Below, piece by piece: positions 8,218-16,715 of a stretch of 64,000 bases of DNA. The translations under genes and the position numbers were made by a program. The notes beneath the pieces are model-generated. The model was not told the origin of the DNA. It saw only the letters and a program-made list of their open reading frames with translations, and did no database searches. Origin of the DNA: Haloarculaceae archaeon H-GB1-1 (GTDB lineage: Archaea; Halobacteriota; Halobacteria; Halobacteriales; Haloarculaceae). Numbering within the stretch: position 1 is the stretch's first letter; every line of letters begins with the position of its first letter. The stretch is taken from contig JARUKX010000010.1 of assembly GCA_029688825.1 (NCBI GenBank), positions 1 to 64,000 on the forward strand, given 5' to 3'.

Positions 8218-9201
8218 ATGGCACACGACTTGCTCGTTCCGAATGGCCCGGACGTAGACGTGGTCGAACAGGCGGTCCAGGCCGAGGACCTGGGTTACGA
8301 CTCGGTCTGGCTCGGCGAACTGTGGGGTGGGGATCCGTTCACGCGACTCGCGGCCGCAGCGACCGCCACTGACTCCATCGAACTCGGGACCGCGATCGTC
8401 AACGTCTATTCGCGGACGCCGGCGGTGCTGGCGATGAGCGCGGCCTCGCTCGATTCTCTCTCGGACGGGCGGTTCACGCTCGGCGTCGGCGTCAGTACGA
8501 AACAGGCGATCGAGAACATTCACGGGCAGGACTTCGACCGGCCGGTGCGGCGCGCCCACGAAACCATCGACGTCGTCCGCCGACTTCTGGACGGTGACGA
8601 GCGCGTGACCTACGACGGAGAACTGCTGGAGGTCTCGGGCGTTCCGCCGCTCGACGTCGACGTCCCCGTCTACCACGCGGCGCTCGGGAAGGCGAACAGA
8701 CGCGTGGTCGCGCGGCTCTGCGACGGCTGGATTCCGCACAACGTCCCGTTCCCGGACCTCGAAGACGCGTTCGCGTACGTCGCGGAGATCGCCGACGACG
8801 CGGGCCGTGACCCCGACGATATCACGGTCGCGCCGTACGTCCCCGCGGTCGTGGACGAAGACGGCGAGGCGGCTCGCGACGCCCTGCGCGGCCACGTCGC
8901 GTACTACGTGGGCAGCGGCGAGGGATACGAGCGGGCGGTCGGCGACCGCTTCCCCGACGGAGCGTCGGCCGTCGCCGAAGCGTGGCGCGACGGCGACCGC
9001 GAGACGGCACGGTCGCACGTCACCGACGAGATGCTGGCGGCGCTCGGCGTCGCGGGAACGCCCGACGAGGCTCGCCGGCAGTTCCGCACGCTCCTCGATG
9101 GGACGCCGGTCGACCGTCCGATGGTCACGCTGCCGTCGAACGCGTCGGCCGACCAGCACGAACGGACCATCTGGGAACTCGCGCCGGAGCGGTTCGACTG
9201 A
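8218..9201 (+). CDS. Luciferase-like (LLM class) F420-dependent oxidoreductase
   Basis: The 327-residue protein has the luciferase-like monooxygenase fold signature: EDLGYDSVWLGELW near residue 25, IELGTAIVNVYSRTPAVLAM, and LSDGRFTLGVGVS. Archaeal members of this class usually bind coenzyme F420 and include methylene-tetrahydromethanopterin reductase (Mer) and related hydride-transfer enzymes. The local substrate is unknown. Because the neighbours make methyl and methylene one-carbon units, a folate C1 role is conceivable, as is oxidation of an organic substrate. A TATA-like box near 8190 fits a leaderless start at 8218. A decayed paralogue lies at 20020-20900. Confidence 0.83.
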   Translation: MAHDLLVPNGPDVDVVEQAVQAEDLGYDSVWLGELWGGDPFTRLAAAATATDSIELGTAIVNVYSRTPAVLAMSAASLDSLSDGRFTLGVGVSTKQAIENIHGQDFDRPVRRAHETIDVVRRLLDGDERVTYDGELLEVSGVPPLDVDVPVYHAALGKANRRVVARLCDGWIPHNVPFPDLEDAFAYVAEIADDAGRDPDDITVAPYVPAVVDEDGEAARDALRGHVAYYVGSGEGYERAVGDRFPDGASAVAEAWRDGDRETARSHVTDEMLAALGVAGTPDEARRQFRTLLDGTPVDRPMVTLPSNASADQHERTIWELAPERFD

Positions 9202-9225
9202 CTCGATACTGTCGCGATTCGGCTC

Positions 9226-10701
9226 TCAGATGTTGGGGTTGAACCCCTCGTCCAGCCCGAGACACATCCGCTTCGTGTGGAGGTACTCCTCCAGGCCCTC
9301 GTGGCCGAGCTCCTTGCCCACGCCGCTCTTCTTGACGCCGCCGAACGGCATCTCGGGTTCGCGGCGGTAGTAGGTGTTCATCCAGACGTCGCCGACCTCC
9401 AGCTCCTGGGCGACCTCGAACAGCCGCGTGCTGTCGGACGTCCACACCGCCCCGGACAGTCCGTACTCCGTGTTGTTGGCGATCTCGACGGCTTCCGCTC
9501 TCGTCTCGAAGGGGATGACCGCGAGCACGGGACCGAATATCTCCTCGCAGGCGAGCGGCGCGTCGGGGTCGACGTCGTCGAAGATGGTCGGTTCGACGAA
9601 GTACCCCTGGTCGAACGGCGGGTCGGTGATGCGCTCGCCGCCGGCGACGAGGTCGTGCTCGTCCTCGGCCTGGTCGATGTACGACAGCACCTTGTCGAGT
9701 TGCTCTTTCGTCGTGACGGGCCCGATGATTGTGTCCTCCATCGGGTCGCCGGGTTCGACGTCGTCGAGGCGAGCAACGAGGTCCTCGACGAACTGCTCGT
9801 GGATGGACTCCTGGACGATGAGCCGGGTACAGGCCGTACAGGACTGCCCGGCGAGCATGAAGCTGGCGTAGAGGGTGGCGTTCAGCGCCTTCTCGTAATC
9901 GGCGTCCTCGAAGACGATGTTGGGTGCCTTCCCGCCACACTCCAGCGAGAGTTCTTTGAGCGAGTCCGAGGCGGTCTCCATGATCTGCGACCCGACGGTG
10001 CTGGAGCCGGTGAACGAGACCTTCTGGACCTGCTGGTTCGCCGCGAGTTCGTCGCCGACGACGCTGCCGGGGCCGGCCACGCAGTTGACGACGCCGTCCG
10101 GAATCGCGTCGACCTCGTCGATGAGGTCCATGAACTCCATCGTGCACGCCGCGGTTGCGCTGGCGGGCTTGATGACCACCGTACAGCCCGCAGCCAGCGC
10201 GGGTGCGAGCTTGCGGACGAGCAGGTCGATGGGGTCGTTCCACGGGACGATGATGCCCGCCACGCCGACCGGCTCTTTCGTGGTCACGTTGAAGTAGTCC
10301 GGGTGGCCAGACGCGGACTCGATGGTCCGGCCGTTGATGTCGCGGGCCTTCCCCGCGAAGTAGTCGAGTTTGTCGATGGCGGTCTCGATTTCGTTCTCGA
10401 GCGTCGCCAGCGGCTTGCCGTTCTCCTTCGTCGCGAGTTCGGCGAGCGGTTCGAGTTCCGCCTCGAGCTTCGCGGCGATCTCCCGCATCGCCGCGCCGCG
10501 TTCCTTGCCGTGGCGGTCGGCCCAGTCGGTCTCCTCGAAGGCGCGCTCGGCGGCGTCGATGGCGCGCTGGGTGTCCTCACGGGTCGATTCGGGGACTTCG
10601 GCCACGACGTCGCCCGTCGCGGGGTTGATCGACTCCGTCGTCTCGCCGGACTCCGATGCGGCCCACTGGCCGTCGATGTAGTTCTCGTATACCGCTGTCA
10701 T
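9226..10701 (-). CDS. NAD(P)-dependent aldehyde dehydrogenase (betaine-aldehyde dehydrogenase type)
   Basis: This 491-residue ALDH has the general-base glutamate in LECGGKAPN (Glu254) and the catalytic cysteine in GQSCTACTR (Cys288). The conserved EEIFGPVLAV segment and a C-terminal KKSGVGKELG are also present. Length and motifs fit betaine aldehyde or aminoaldehyde dehydrogenases. I place the start at 10701: an AGTTATACTT box lies about 28 bases upstream, while longer in-frame extensions run into non-coding sequence. It is divergent from the MmgE/PrpD gene. It may finish oxidation of an aldehyde formed by amine-oxidase neighbours; the substrate is not determinable. Confidence 0.87.
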   Translation of the reverse strand: MTAVYENYIDGQWAASESGETTESINPATGDVVAEVPESTREDTQRAIDAAERAFEETDWADRHGKERGAAMREIAAKLEAELEPLAELATKENGKPLATLENEIETAIDKLDYFAGKARDINGRTIESASGHPDYFNVTTKEPVGVAGIIVPWNDPIDLLVRKLAPALAAGCTVVIKPASATAACTMEFMDLIDEVDAIPDGVVNCVAGPGSVVGDELAANQQVQKVSFTGSSTVGSQIMETASDSLKELSLECGGKAPNIVFEDADYEKALNATLYASFMLAGQSCTACTRLIVQESIHEQFVEDLVARLDDVEPGDPMEDTIIGPVTTKEQLDKVLSYIDQAEDEHDLVAGGERITDPPFDQGYFVEPTIFDDVDPDAPLACEEIFGPVLAVIPFETRAEAVEIANNTEYGLSGAVWTSDSTRLFEVAQELEVGDVWMNTYYRREPEMPFGGVKKSGVGKELGHEGLEEYLHTKRMCLGLDEGFNPNI

Positions 10702-10724
10702 CACTTTGTGTCCATTCCGGTCGC

Positions 10725-10734
10725 AAGTATAACT
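10725..10734 (-). promoter_or_regulatory. TATA-like box for the aldehyde dehydrogenase gene
   Basis: The minus strand reads AGTTATACTT, about 29 bases before the ATG at 10701. Confidence 0.55.
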
Positions 10735-10837
10735 TTGGTGGCGCCCTCGATTATTGCCGGGAAACCGCGGCCCGGCGGGCTCGGTGTCACGCCAAGCCGG
10801 ACCAAAGACACAAGGAGGACGCCGCGCATCGACACTT

Positions 10838-12214
10838 ATGGTCAGTCGAGTTCCCGAGCCCACGGAGACGTGTCGCGATCTCGCCACGTTCGTTCGGGAG
10901 GTCACCGACGACGACCTCTCAGCTCGGTTTCGCGACGTCGCGGTGCGAGCGTTCGTCGACACGGTCTGCCTCGCGGTGGCGGGGGCGGCCGAGCGTGGCG
11001 GCGAGCTAACGACCGCGACGCTGGGGGACCTCGCGGGTGACGCCGGCACTGCGCCCGTGGTCGGTTCTGCGGAGCCGCTTCCGCTCACCGACGCGGTCTG
11101 TGCGAACTGCACGGCGGCACACCAGCACGACTACGACGATACCTCGCTGGTGACGCACAATCACCCGAGCGCGCCCGTCGTCCCGACGGTTCTCACGCTC
11201 GCGGGCCAGCAGCAACTCTCGGGGCGCGACGCGCTGACGGCCTACGCCGTCGGTGTGGAGACCCAGTACGCGCTCGCCGAGCGGATGGACACCGACGCCC
11301 ACGTGGGGCGGGGCTGGCACGCCACGCCGACGCTGGGGACCTTCGGCGCAACGGCGACGACCTGCTGGCTCCGCTCGCTCGACGTCTCGACAGTCGAACA
11401 CGCGCTCCGCATCGCGGCGTCGATGCCGGCCGGCCTCCAGACGAATTTCGGGACGATGACGAAACCGCTGCACGTCGGCCACGCCGCGCGCTCGGGTGTC
11501 ACGGCGGCGCTGCTCGCCGAGAAGGGGTTCACCGGCGGCGAGGGCGCGCTCGACGGCGCGACGGGCTTCTTCGAGGTCTATGCCGACGGACGGACTGGCG
11601 GCGACGCCGACGTCCTCGCGGACGCGTGGCGGGTGATGGACGACGAGACGTACCACCTGAAGAAGTACCCATGCTGTTCGTCCTCTCACCCTGCGCTCGG
11701 CGCGCTGGAGCGACTCCGGGCCGACCACGACCTGTCGCCGGCCACCGTCGACGGCGTCCGCGTGGCCGCTCCCGAGTGGACGCGAGACGAACTCCAGTAT
11801 CCCGACCCGGCCACGCCGCTGGAGTCGAAGTTCTCGATGGAGCACGCCGTCGCCAGCGCGGTGGTCGACGGCTCGCCCGCCGAGGACGCGTTCTCGGCGT
11901 CGGGCCTCGCGGACGAGGCCGTCGCGGCGATGCGGGAGGCTATCGAATACGACGTTGACCCGACCGTCTCCTACGGCGAGTACACGACGACCGTCGCGGT
12001 GGACCTCGTCGACGGCCGGACGCTCACCGAGACGGTCTCCGACCCGCCGGGGTCGCACTCGAACCCGCTCACGGACGACGAACTGCGCGGGAAGTTCCTG
12101 CGGACGGCGGGGCCGGTGCTCGGCGAGGGGACGGCGGACTCGCTGTACGACGACCTCCGGTCGCTCACCGACCTGTCCGACCTCGACGGCGTCGTCGCGA
12201 CGCTGACGGGGTGA
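10838..12214 (+). CDS. MmgE/PrpD family protein (copy 1)
   Basis: The 458-residue protein belongs to the MmgE/PrpD (2-methylcitrate dehydratase-like) family. The acidic signature HQHDYDDTSLVTHNHPS near residue 95 is intact, as are RIAASMPAGLQTNFGTMTK and KKYPCCSSSHPAL. Family members dehydrate or isomerise hydroxy- or methylene-dicarboxylic acids. The start at 10838 is the first ATG in the conserved reading frame; the frame extends upstream only into sequence without conservation. A close paralogue is 3 kb away (15288) and a distant one at 43447. The substrate is unknown; genes for a CoA-transferase and a MaoC hydratase nearby suggest processing of an organic acid skeleton. Confidence 0.85.
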   Translation: MVSRVPEPTETCRDLATFVREVTDDDLSARFRDVAVRAFVDTVCLAVAGAAERGGELTTATLGDLAGDAGTAPVVGSAEPLPLTDAVCANCTAAHQHDYDDTSLVTHNHPSAPVVPTVLTLAGQQQLSGRDALTAYAVGVETQYALAERMDTDAHVGRGWHATPTLGTFGATATTCWLRSLDVSTVEHALRIAASMPAGLQTNFGTMTKPLHVGHAARSGVTAALLAEKGFTGGEGALDGATGFFEVYADGRTGGDADVLADAWRVMDDETYHLKKYPCCSSSHPALGALERLRADHDLSPATVDGVRVAAPEWTRDELQYPDPATPLESKFSMEHAVASAVVDGSPAEDAFSASGLADEAVAAMREAIEYDVDPTVSYGEYTTTVAVDLVDGRTLTETVSDPPGSHSNPLTDDELRGKFLRTAGPVLGEGTADSLYDDLRSLTDLSDLDGVVATLTG

Positions 12215-12230
12215 CGACCAGACGCGAAGA

Positions 12231-13391
12231 CTACCAGTCGATGGCGTTCTTGATCTCGAAGTCCTCCTCGTCGGCGTCGGCGAAGCGGTGCGGGTCGAAG
12301 AAGTCGAGCGGCACGTCGAACGTCTCCTCGGGGTCCTCCCCGCGGACGAGGTCGGCGATGACGCGTCCGTAGAACGGGCCGTGCATGATGCCGGTACCGT
12401 TGAGGCCGCAGATGAGATAGAAGCCGTCGACCTCGGTCTCGCCGAGCAGCGGGTGGCGGTCCGGCGTCGCCTGGCACCGCTCGCCCCAGTGGTTGACGAC
12501 TTCGGCGTTCGTCAACTTCTCCGAGACCTGGTGGACGTGCTTGGCGACGTACTGCAGCGTCGACTCCTCGGCGTCGGTAGAGAACGCCTCGAGGTCGCGG
12601 ATGTGTCTGTGCCCGGCCTTCCCGACGAAGATGTCGCCGTTGGGCTCCTTGTGACCGTACAGTTCGATGTCCGGGCAGTTGTACTCGGGAAAGTCGAGAT
12701 CCTCCTCGGTTCGCATCACGATGGCCTCGCTCGGCCGGGCGCTGAACGGGAAATCGACCCCGACCATGTTGGCGATTACGCGCGCCCAGACGCCGGCCGT
12801 GTTCACGACCGTCTCCGAGCGGTAGGTCTCCGCGTCGGTCTCGACGACGAACTCGCCGCTTTCCTTCGAGACGTCCGCAACTTCCTCGGTCCGAAACTCG
12901 ACGCCTCGGTCGGTCGCTACCGACAGAAGCTCCGTGGTCGCCGTGTAGGGGTCGACGCGCGGTGCCTCCTCGAACGCCAGGATGGCGGTGACCCCCTCGG
13001 TCTCCAGGTGTGGCTCGCGCTCCTCGAGTTCGTCCGGCGATAGCATCTCGGTCGCCGACGACGACCGCAGGTGGAGCTCGCCGAGGATCTCGCGGCCTTC
13101 GGCGGTGTGAGACATCGTGTACCCGCGACGGGAGTGCAGGTCGAGTTTGTCCGACATCGCCTCCAGTTCCCGGTAGAACTCGAACGAGTAGTCGATAATG
13201 TCCGTCCCGACGCTGTACTCGTTGAAGAAGTCCCCGGAGATGGACCCCGCGGCTCGGCCCGACGCCTTCGACGCCGGCCCGTCCTTCTCGAGGAGGACCA
13301 CGTCGTCGACGCCGCCCTCGGCGAGGTGATAGGCTGTACTCACGCCGCTCATGCCGGCACCGATGACTGTCACGTCAGTCTCGTGAACCAT
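12231..13391 (-). CDS. FAD-dependent amine/amino-acid oxidoreductase (DAO family, SoxB/monomeric sarcosine oxidase-like)
   Basis: This is a 386-residue DAO-family flavoprotein. The FAD loop IGAGMSGVSTAYHL lies at residues 10-23. A WGERCQATPDRHPLLGETE segment and a C-terminal GLNGTGIMHGPFYGRVIADL flavin loop are typical of sarcosine/glycine oxidase-type enzymes. Unlike the two FAD/GcvT fusions it has no folate domain, so it would release formaldehyde or an imine product rather than transfer C1 to folate. A GGTATAAG box at 13421-13428 sits about 30 bases upstream of the ATG. Beyond that lies a cluster of three palindromes shared with the divergent CoA-transferase gene. Confidence 0.85.
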   Translation of the reverse strand: MVHETDVTVIGAGMSGVSTAYHLAEGGVDDVVLLEKDGPASKASGRAAGSISGDFFNEYSVGTDIIDYSFEFYRELEAMSDKLDLHSRRGYTMSHTAEGREILGELHLRSSSATEMLSPDELEEREPHLETEGVTAILAFEEAPRVDPYTATTELLSVATDRGVEFRTEEVADVSKESGEFVVETDAETYRSETVVNTAGVWARVIANMVGVDFPFSARPSEAIVMRTEEDLDFPEYNCPDIELYGHKEPNGDIFVGKAGHRHIRDLEAFSTDAEESTLQYVAKHVHQVSEKLTNAEVVNHWGERCQATPDRHPLLGETEVDGFYLICGLNGTGIMHGPFYGRVIADLVRGEDPEETFDVPLDFFDPHRFADADEEDFEIKNAIDW

Positions 13392-13420
13392 TGTCGTGTC
13401 GAAAATCCCGGGTGGATTCT

Positions 13421-13428
13421 CTTATACC
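13421..13428 (-). promoter_or_regulatory. TATA-like box for the DAO-family gene
   Basis: The minus strand reads GGTATAAG, 30-37 bases before the ATG at 13391. The TTCCG palindrome at 13465 lies just upstream. Confidence 0.55.
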
Positions 13429-13464
13429 TTTCCCCGGACACCGACGGCGTGTCTGGTCAGCACG

Positions 13465-13479
13465 TTCCGATATTCGGAA
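13465..13479. promoter_or_regulatory. 15-bp palindrome TTCCG-N5-CGGAA, site 1
   Basis: The sequence is TTCCGATATTCGGAA with a flanking G on the left. It is a perfect 6-bp-arm inverted repeat (TTCCGA/TCGGAA). It lies 74 bases upstream of the DAO-family start codon. Confidence 0.65.
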
Positions 13480-13543
13480 TCTGCAGAATACGGCTGTCTT
13501 GCGTCCTGACGCACGTGTCCGGACGGTCAGTGGCCACGACCCA

Positions 13544-13563
13544 TTACAAGAATAATACCGTAA
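13544..13563. promoter_or_regulatory. 20-bp palindrome, TTACR-N10-YGTAA family, site 3
   Basis: The sequence is TTACAAGAATAATACCGTAA, with TTACA/CGTAA arms and central TA. It sits between the two TTCCG palindromes of the same gap. Confidence 0.6.
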
Positions 13564-13599
13564 CATCTCTGCCGTCGTCTGGCTGAAAGACCGTTATAG

Positions 13600-13614
13600 T
13601 TCCGAATATCGGAA
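13600..13614. promoter_or_regulatory. 15-bp palindrome TTCCG-N5-CGGAA, site 2
   Basis: The sequence is TTCCGAATATCGGAA, flanked by G and C to give a 17-bp inverted repeat. It is the reverse complement of site 1 and completes a TTCCG-TTAC-TTCCG triplet in this gap. Confidence 0.65.
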
Positions 13615-13789
13615 CGACTGGGTCCGTTGGAGGAGACGCCGTGAGCGACACCCGGTCGCCGGGAGAGGTGGTTTTAACAGACGACCCATCTAATGTTGAT
13701 TCGACGGAAGAGACCAGTCGTGGCCCGGTGCAGCGTGGCGTTCCCACCGCCGTCTCGCCGGCCCACGACCAGACTTCCCCACAGCACCC

Positions 13790-15244
13790 ATGCACGTCAC
13801 AGACCGACTCCACGGAGACCTCCCGGAACGGACAGCCACAGACGCACAGCAAGTAATCGCCGACGACGCGACGCTCGGTACCAGCGGCTTCGGTAGCGTC
13901 GGCTATCCGAAAGCCGTCCCCGAGGCGCTGGCCGACTCCGGCCGCGACCTCGACCTCGCGGTCGTCAGCGGCGGGAGCGTCGGCCCGGAGATTGACGCGG
14001 CGCTCACCGACGCCGACGCCCTCGAACGTCGCTTCCCCTACCAGTCCCAGCCCGAACTGCGCGACGCCGCCAACGCGGGGACGGTCCACTACCAGGACCG
14101 TCACGTCTCGCAGGTGTCCGACGACGTCCAGTACGGCGGCCTTGCCGACGTCGAGACCGCAATCGTCGAGGCCGTGGCGGTCGGCGAGGATTGGCTCGTT
14201 CCCTCGACGTCCATCGGCCACACGCCGGCGTTGGTCGCGGACGCCGAGCAGGTCGTCGTCGAGGTGAACCGCGCCCAACCGCTCGAACTCCAGCGCGTCC
14301 ACGACGTCTATCGGCCGGGCAAGCCGCCGACCCGCGAGCCGATTCCGCTCCGCGAGCCGTCCGGGCGGATGGGGAGTCCGCGCGTCGAGTTCGACGCCGA
14401 CAAACTCGCCGCGGTCGTCGAGACCGAGCGGCCGGATACGCCCTACCAGTTCCGTGCCCCCACCGACACCGACCGAACCATCGCCGTCAACCTCGCACGC
14501 TTCCTCGAATCCGAGATCGACCGCAACCCCGTCTTCGAGTCCGCGCTGAACCTCCAGTTCGGTGTCGGCAGCCTGGGGAACGCGCTGATGTCGGCCATCT
14601 CCGAGGTTCCCGTTGGCGACCGCACGGTCACCTACTGGGGCGAGGTCATCCAGGATGGCCTGCTGGACATGCTCGACGAGGACGTTCTCGCCGCCGCAAG
14701 CGCGACGTCGCTGGCGTTCTCCGAGGACGGCCAGGAGCGGTTCTTCGCGGACATCGACGACTACGCCGACGACCTGGTCGTGCGCCCGGCCGACGTCTCG
14801 AACAACCCGACGCTGGTCGACCGCTTCGGCGTCGTCGCGGTCAACAGCGCCCTCGAAGTGGACGTCTACGGCCACGTCAACTCGACGCACCTGAACGGTT
14901 CGCGCGTCATCAACGGCATCGGCGGCAGCGGCGACTTCAACCGGGCCGCCTCGGTGACCATCGTCGCCCTGCCGTCGACGGCGAAGGACGGCGAGATATC
15001 CCGTGTCGTTCCCATGGTACCCCACGTCGACCACACCGAGCACGAGATAGACGTCGTCATCACGGAGCAGGGCGTCGCCGACGTGCGGGGCACCTCGCCG
15101 CGGGAACGTGCCGAGACCATCGTCGAGCAATGCGCTCACCCGGACCACCGACCGACCCTCTCGGAGTACCTCGACGACGCTGCGGAGGAGACCGGCGGCC
15201 ACGAACCACATCGACTCGACCGGGTGTTCTCCAGGACCGACTAG
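13790..15244 (+). CDS. Acetyl-CoA hydrolase/transferase family CoA-transferase (succinyl-CoA:acetate CoA-transferase-like)
   Basis: The 484-residue protein matches the Cat1/AarC-type CoA-transferase family. Glu285 in GEVIQDG is the likely acyl-accepting glutamate, and the glycine loop GIGGSGDF lies at residues 376-383. The C-terminal VVITEQGVADVRGTSPRERA segment is typical. It would move CoA from a donor such as succinyl- or acetyl-CoA to a carboxylic acid. It lies immediately before an MmgE/PrpD gene (43 bases apart, same strand). A pathway that activates an organic acid and then dehydrates or hydrates it, with the MaoC protein at 19064, is an inference from the neighbourhood. Confidence 0.87.
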   Translation: MHVTDRLHGDLPERTATDAQQVIADDATLGTSGFGSVGYPKAVPEALADSGRDLDLAVVSGGSVGPEIDAALTDADALERRFPYQSQPELRDAANAGTVHYQDRHVSQVSDDVQYGGLADVETAIVEAVAVGEDWLVPSTSIGHTPALVADAEQVVVEVNRAQPLELQRVHDVYRPGKPPTREPIPLREPSGRMGSPRVEFDADKLAAVVETERPDTPYQFRAPTDTDRTIAVNLARFLESEIDRNPVFESALNLQFGVGSLGNALMSAISEVPVGDRTVTYWGEVIQDGLLDMLDEDVLAAASATSLAFSEDGQERFFADIDDYADDLVVRPADVSNNPTLVDRFGVVAVNSALEVDVYGHVNSTHLNGSRVINGIGGSGDFNRAASVTIVALPSTAKDGEISRVVPMVPHVDHTEHEIDVVITEQGVADVRGTSPRERAETIVEQCAHPDHRPTLSEYLDDAAEETGGHEPHRLDRVFSRTD

Positions 15245-15287
15245 TTCTGGAGTAGATTTATGTGTGAGAACCGGGAACGTGGATGTG

Positions 15288-16664
15288 ATGCAATCCGCTA
15301 GCACGCAGGACCGACAGCCTGCAGCAGAGCTTGCAGACTTCGTCTCGGAGTTGCGTTTCGAGGACCTCCCGGACCACGCCGTCGAGACCGCACGGCGTGC
15401 GTTCGTGGACGAGATCGGCGTCGCCCTCGCGGGCGTGGGCAGCGAGGCCGGTACAATCGCCCGAGAGACGATGACCACGACCGGCGACGGTCCGGGCCGG
15501 GTTCTCGGCACGGACCGGCGTGCGTCCATCCCGGACGCCGCGCTCGTCAACAGCACCGTCGGTCACGTGATGGATTTCAACAACGCCGTGCTGGGAATCT
15601 GGCACCCGAGCGTCCCCGTCGTCCCGGCGCTAATGACGCTCGCCGAACACGAGGACGCCACCGGCGAAGACCTGCTCACCGCCTTCGCCGCCGCCTACGA
15701 GACGGAGTTCTATCTCGCGCTTCCCATCCTCCCCTCTCATTACGAGGAGGGCTGGCACGCCACGTCGACGCTCGGGACGTTTGGCGCGGCAGCTGCGACG
15801 GCGTCCGTCCTGGACCTGGACCGCGAGGAGACCCTGAACGCCATGCGAATCGCCGCGTCGATGCCGGCCGGCATCTTCGCCAACTTCGGGTCGATGACGA
15901 AGTCACTTCACGCGGGCCAGGCCGCGCGCTCGGGTGTCACCGCTGCGTCCCTCGCAGAGCGTGGCTTCACCGGCGGGACGGACGCCGTCGGGTCCGATGG
16001 GGGTTTCCTCGACATCTACAGCGGTGACGAACCGCCGACCATGGAGGACGCGCCCGTGCTGGGCGAGGAGTGGGCGACCGAGGAGTTCAACCTCGACATC
16101 AAGAAGTACCCCTGTTGTTCGTTCACCCACTCGGGTATCGACGCCGTCTCGGCGCTACACGACGCTCACGATATCGAGGCGTCGGACGTGGAGACCGTCC
16201 ACGTCAGCACCGCAAAGGGGGCGGACGACATCCTCCAGTACGACGTCGCCGAGACGCCCCTGGAGGGGAAGTTCTCCATGCAGTACGTCATCGGGTCGGC
16301 GCTGTACGATGGAACCGTCACGCTGGAGACGTTCACCGAGGACGCAGTCGCCGAGGAGGGGCGACAGGCTGCGGCCGGGAAAGTCGACTTCGAGGTCGAC
16401 CCGGACTTGTCGTACAGCTCCCACCGGACGGCGGTCGAGATCGAACTGCAGTCCGGCGAGACGCTCCGGCACGTCCAGGAGCATCCCTCCGGGACCGAGG
16501 AGAACCCCGTCTCGGACGCCGAACTGCGCGAGAAGTTCCAGCAGTGCGTCGACTACTCGCCCGTCGACGTCGACGGCGACGCGCTCTACGACGCCGTCAC
16601 CGCGCTGGACGAGCCCGGGTCCGTCGACGCGGTGCTCGGCCATCTCACGCCGGACGGGGGATGA
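15288..16664 (+). CDS. MmgE/PrpD family protein (copy 2) with altered acidic motif
   Basis: This 458-residue protein is a close paralogue of the gene at 10838 and has the same length. RIAASMPAGIFANFGSMTK and IKKYPCCSFTHSGID match the paralogue. The metal/substrate-region signature reads VMDFNNAVLGIWHPS, so the usual DFDD-type pair carries two Asn where copy 1 has Asp-Asp. This may change the reaction or the substrate. The start at 15288 is supported by a GATTTATG promoter-like box about 30 bases upstream. It lies between the CoA-transferase gene and an IclR gene. Confidence 0.85.
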   Translation: MQSASTQDRQPAAELADFVSELRFEDLPDHAVETARRAFVDEIGVALAGVGSEAGTIARETMTTTGDGPGRVLGTDRRASIPDAALVNSTVGHVMDFNNAVLGIWHPSVPVVPALMTLAEHEDATGEDLLTAFAAAYETEFYLALPILPSHYEEGWHATSTLGTFGAAAATASVLDLDREETLNAMRIAASMPAGIFANFGSMTKSLHAGQAARSGVTAASLAERGFTGGTDAVGSDGGFLDIYSGDEPPTMEDAPVLGEEWATEEFNLDIKKYPCCSFTHSGIDAVSALHDAHDIEASDVETVHVSTAKGADDILQYDVAETPLEGKFSMQYVIGSALYDGTVTLETFTEDAVAEEGRQAAAGKVDFEVDPDLSYSSHRTAVEIELQSGETLRHVQEHPSGTEENPVSDAELREKFQQCVDYSPVDVDGDALYDAVTALDEPGSVDAVLGHLTPDGG

Positions 16665-16715
16665 CCGGGGATACGAGGGCGAACTCCTTAGTGTGTCACC
16701 CGTGAACGTGAATGT

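Larger units (their letters stand above)
13392..13789. other. Divergent regulatory gap between DAO-family and CoA-transferase genes
   Basis: The gap contains the DAO promoter, three palindromes (13465, 13544, 13600) and a TTTTAAC promoter-like element near 13673 for the rightward CoA-transferase gene. That gene would then have a leader of roughly 90 bases. The short frame at 13641-13856 overlaps the next gene and shows no protein-like features. Confidence 0.6.

Noticed and set aside
9226-11112. Extended 628-codon form of the aldehyde dehydrogenase
   Set aside because: The first 137 codons overlap the MmgE/PrpD gene antisense and show no conservation. The promoter at 10725-10734 fits a start at 10701.
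13641-13856. 71-codon frame before the CoA-transferase gene
   Set aside because: It overlaps the start of the CoA-transferase in another frame, is Ser/Thr/Gln-rich and lacks any recognisable domain.
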